A DNA stretch of 6,720 nt from Anaerolineae bacterium. Its GTDB lineage: Bacteria; Chloroflexota; Anaerolineae; 4572-78; J111. Both the position numbers and the translations under genes were made by a program. Below the pieces are notes generated by a model. The model was not told the origin of the DNA and made no database searches. It saw only the letters and a list, made by a program, of their open reading frames with translations. Positions 4,872 to 6,720 of the stretch are shown here, in pieces. How positions within the stretch are numbered: position 1 is the first letter of the stretch; each line of letters opens with the position of its first letter. The stretch covers positions 1 to 6,720 of the forward strand of contig JAGRBY010000397.1 of the NCBI GenBank assembly GCA_020433835.1, given 5' to 3'.

Positions 4872-5993
4872 TTATCGGCCCATATTCCGCCCCAGCTGAT
4901 CGACGACTACAGCCAGGATAACGACAAAACCAACGGCAATAAACTGCCAGAAGGGCAGCACGCCCAAAACCACCAGGCCAAATTGAATGGTGGCAATAAT
5001 CAGCGAACCCACAATAGTGCCGGTAATGGTACCTTCGCCGCCAAATAGGCTGGCCCCGCCGATGACCACAGCCGCAATTGCGGTGAGCAGCGATGTTTCA
5101 CCGGCATTGGCGGCCCCACTGGTAAATCGAGCTGCCCACAGACAGCCGGCAACACCGGCCAGCAGTCCGGCGATGGTATAAACCCAGATAATGGTGCGAT
5201 GCACGGGTATCCCGGCCCGCACCGACGCTTCGAAATTGCCGCCGATAGCATACAAATGCTGACCAAACTGGGTCTTCGACAAAACAAACCAGCAGACAAC
5301 CAGAACCACCAGCGTTATAACCACCACATTGGGCAGGAGGGGAACAATATCGGCCAAATCGGCGGTCTCAGCGGCTTCGGGTACGGCAAAAAAGCTGACG
5401 CCATTACCCGGCCACAAATATAGCAGATAGCCGTTGCCCAATTTGCCCAAATAGGAGGGCTGTTGGGCTACGGGATAGCCGCCCGATAACAGGAGGGCCG
5501 TGCCAAAGACAATCCCGCCCATCCCCAGGGTGCTAATAAAAGGCGGCACTTTCACTTTGGCCACCAGCAAGCCGTTGAGATAACCGGGAATAATCGCAGC
5601 TACGACTCCACCGAGCAGTCCCCCTAACAGGGTGACAACCGGCGATGCTCCGGCGGCATGGAGTGCTTGCATAATCATGGCTGCCACAACGGCTGCCAAC
5701 CCCAAAATCCAGCCAACCGAGAGATCAATACCGGCGATGATAATAACAAACGTTTCACCCAGCGCCAGCAGCAAAATCTGGGTGGTGTAAATGAGAATAC
5801 CTTGAATACTGCGTGCATTCAGAAAATCGACATCATTAAGCTGTTTAGAAGCAATTGTAAAAAATATGATAAGCAGCAACAAAAACGCCCAGGGCCACAC
5901 TTTACGAATCAGGTTCAAGGTGGCGGCGCGGTTTCGGGTGGTTGATGTTTTCGTTACCATTGACGAGGTGTCGGCTTCGTTGTTTACAGTCAT
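4872..5993 (-). CDS. Sugar ABC transporter permease (RbsC/FrcC family)
   Basis: This 373-residue integral membrane subunit forms the translocation pore of a CUT2-type sugar importer. A polar N-terminus of about 33 residues precedes the first membrane segment (about 35-49). The family motif GETFVIIIAGIDLSVG ends at residue 94, and the cytoplasmic coupling region AIGGNFEASVRAGIPV is at 249-264. Several further hydrophobic segments continue to the C-terminus, as expected for 8-10 helices. A loop of about 30 residues (194-221), acidic in part and probably extracytoplasmic, helps to make it longer than RbsC (about 320) and closer to FrcC (about 360). The frame runs upstream to an ATG at 6098, but I choose the ATG at 5993 because AGAGGGAG precedes it and the extra 35 codons run through a palindromic repeat. 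It lies between the binding protein and ATPase genes. Confidence 0.92.
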   Translation of the reverse strand: MTVNNEADTSSMVTKTSTTRNRAATLNLIRKVWPWAFLLLLIIFFTIASKQLNDVDFLNARSIQGILIYTTQILLLALGETFVIIIAGIDLSVGWILGLAAVVAAMIMQALHAAGASPVVTLLGGLLGGVVAAIIPGYLNGLLVAKVKVPPFISTLGMGGIVFGTALLLSGGYPVAQQPSYLGKLGNGYLLYLWPGNGVSFFAVPEAAETADLADIVPLLPNVVVITLVVLVVCWFVLSKTQFGQHLYAIGGNFEASVRAGIPVHRTIIWVYTIAGLLAGVAGCLWAARFTSGAANAGETSLLTAIAAVVIGGASLFGGEGTITGTIVGSLIIATIQFGLVVLGVLPFWQFIAVGFVVILAVVVDQLGRNMGR

Positions 5994-6070
5994 AACTCCC
6001 TCTTGAGCGTTGATTAGGTTAAAGACAACAGCAACTTTACAAAAGATATTATTGGAAATAGCGGCAAACC

Positions 6071-6125
6071 AGGTGACAGTCACTTTAAGAGACCCCATAT
6101 ATAGACCATTAAGTGACTGTCACCT
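6071..6125. repeat. REPIN-like pair of inverted palindromes
   Basis: AGGTGACAGTCACTT at 6071-6085 is perfectly inverted at 6111-6125, with a 25-nt AT-rich spacer. Each arm is itself a small palindrome (GTGAC-N-GTCAC). This two-level symmetry, and a third copy of the core at 3405-3417, is the architecture of REP doublets. From family knowledge, such repeats are often moved by RAYT (Y1 transposase) proteins; none is encoded in this window. Confidence 0.65.
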
Positions 6126-6165
6126 AAAAGAGGGCCGGTGGTGCAATACGGCTGCCCACCGGCCC
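6126..6165 (-). terminator. Terminator/attenuator between binding protein and permease genes
   Basis: On the minus strand, nine bases after the binding-protein stop, the arms 6156-6165 and 6132-6141 form a perfect GC-rich 10-bp stem around a 14-nt loop, followed by TCTTTT (6131-6126). This is a normal intrinsic terminator layout. As the permease and ATPase follow on the same strand without a strong promoter seen in the gap, partial read-through is the likely design, giving more binding protein than membrane components. Confidence 0.7.
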
Positions 6166-6174
6166 GGAGGTTGA

Positions 6175-6720
6175 TTACTTGGTATAAATGAACTGCGCTA
6201 CTTCGGGGTCATCAACGTTATCGGCGGTGATAACTTGATAGCCGGTCGGGATGCGAGCCGGAATGCTGGTTACACCATCGAGATAAGCCATGGCCATCGC
6301 TACAGCCAGGTAACCCATATCGGCCGGTTTCTGAGCAATAACCAGGTCGACCGTGCCTTCCCGCAGCTGCTCGATAGCAAACTCGGTGGCGTCGAAGGCC
6401 ACAACTTTGACCTTGCCGCTCAAACCTTGGTTAGCCACCACTTGTCCGGCACCTTGCGCACTGAACACGTTTGTGCCGAAGATACCACCCAGGTCAGGCA
6501 CACGCTGCAACGTCGCTTCGGTTTGGGCTTGTGCCTTGGAAGGGTCATCTTCGTTGTAGTCGACCCCAACCAGTTCGATGTCAGGATATTCTTCCAACGC
6601 CAGCTTGCAGCCTTCCTCTCGCTGGTCGGTAGTCGAGACGCCCGGCTTGACGTTTTGGATGTAGACTTTGCCTGCGCCACCCACGGCCTCGGCCAGCGCT
6701 TCACAGGCTATCTTGCCGCC
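6175..6720 (-). CDS. Sugar ABC transporter substrate-binding protein, C-terminal part (RbsB/FrcB-like)
   Basis: This is the C-terminal 181 residues of a type I periplasmic-binding-protein-fold sugar receptor, expected outside the membrane as a lipoprotein or secreted protein. The frame is open through the right edge; an apparent start at 6684 is only an internal GTG. The fragment begins in the hinge-proximal helix (GGKIACEALAEAV), then has a beta strand KVYIQN at 18-23 and the R-x2-G motif at 34-37. Residues at positions that contact ribose in RbsB appear conserved: N84 in FGTN, D110 in VVAFDA and Q130 in IAQKP. The signal peptide and the N-terminal half of the sugar site are outside the window, so the substrate cannot be named. 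It is the first gene of the three that are visible in the operon, 181 bp before the permease. Confidence 0.92.
   Translation of the reverse strand, partial: GGKIACEALAEAVGGAGKVYIQNVKPGVSTTDQREEGCKLALEEYPDIELVGVDYNEDDPSKAQAQTEATLQRVPDLGGIFGTNVFSAQGAGQVVANQGLSGKVKVVAFDATEFAIEQLREGTVDLVIAQKPADMGYLAVAMAMAYLDGVTSIPARIPTGYQVITADNVDDPEVAQFIYTK

Noticed and set aside
5994..6098. Upstream extension of the permease to the ATG at 6098
   Set aside because: The added residues run through the REPIN-like repeat. The ATG at 5993 has a strong AGAGGGAG site and gives a normal N-terminus.

Overview
The window reads as bacterial chromosomal DNA of roughly balanced base composition, with compact genes, Shine-Dalgarno sites and rho-independent terminators. 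No rRNA, tRNA, CRISPR array or complete insertion sequence is visible. The sequence does not fix the lineage. The mix of a family II pyrophosphatase, a FrcBCA-type sugar ABC transporter and many intergenic palindromic repeats would fit an environmental bacterium such as a member of the Chloroflexota, but that is a weak inference.

Layout. The left edge (2-556, +) holds the C-terminal half of a manganese-dependent inorganic pyrophosphatase. It converges on a Nudix hydrolase (584-1051, -). Four genes on the plus strand follow: a 92-residue stand-alone HNH nuclease (1213-1491), a classical short-chain dehydrogenase (1581-2354), an aspartate/glutamate racemase family protein (2715-3428) and a PemK/MazF-type toxin (3455-3823) with no visible antitoxin. 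The right third (4055-6720, -) is a sugar ABC importer operon. It is transcribed as binding protein (cut by the window edge), then permease, then ATPase, and ends in a strong terminator at 4014-4049.

The ABC genes clearly work together: a periplasmic or surface binding protein, an RbsC/FrcC-type permease, and a single-domain FrcA-type ATPase. A terminator-like hairpin with a U-rich tail lies between the binding protein and the permease, which would favour excess binding protein. The remaining genes look like unrelated cargo or housekeeping genes, although the racemase and toxin are close enough to be cotranscribed.

The least ordinary part of the window is its intergenic repeats. There is a 115-bp MITE-like element with 13-bp perfect terminal inverted repeats (2569-2683). 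A diverged fragment of the same repeat carries the stop codon of the Nudix gene. A palindrome centred on GTGAC-N-GTCAC occurs three times, once forming the end of the racemase gene and twice as an inverted REPIN-like pair upstream of the permease. There are also two long degenerate palindromes that share a segment, and a perfect-arm hairpin before the dehydrogenase. I see no convincing new multi-gene system.
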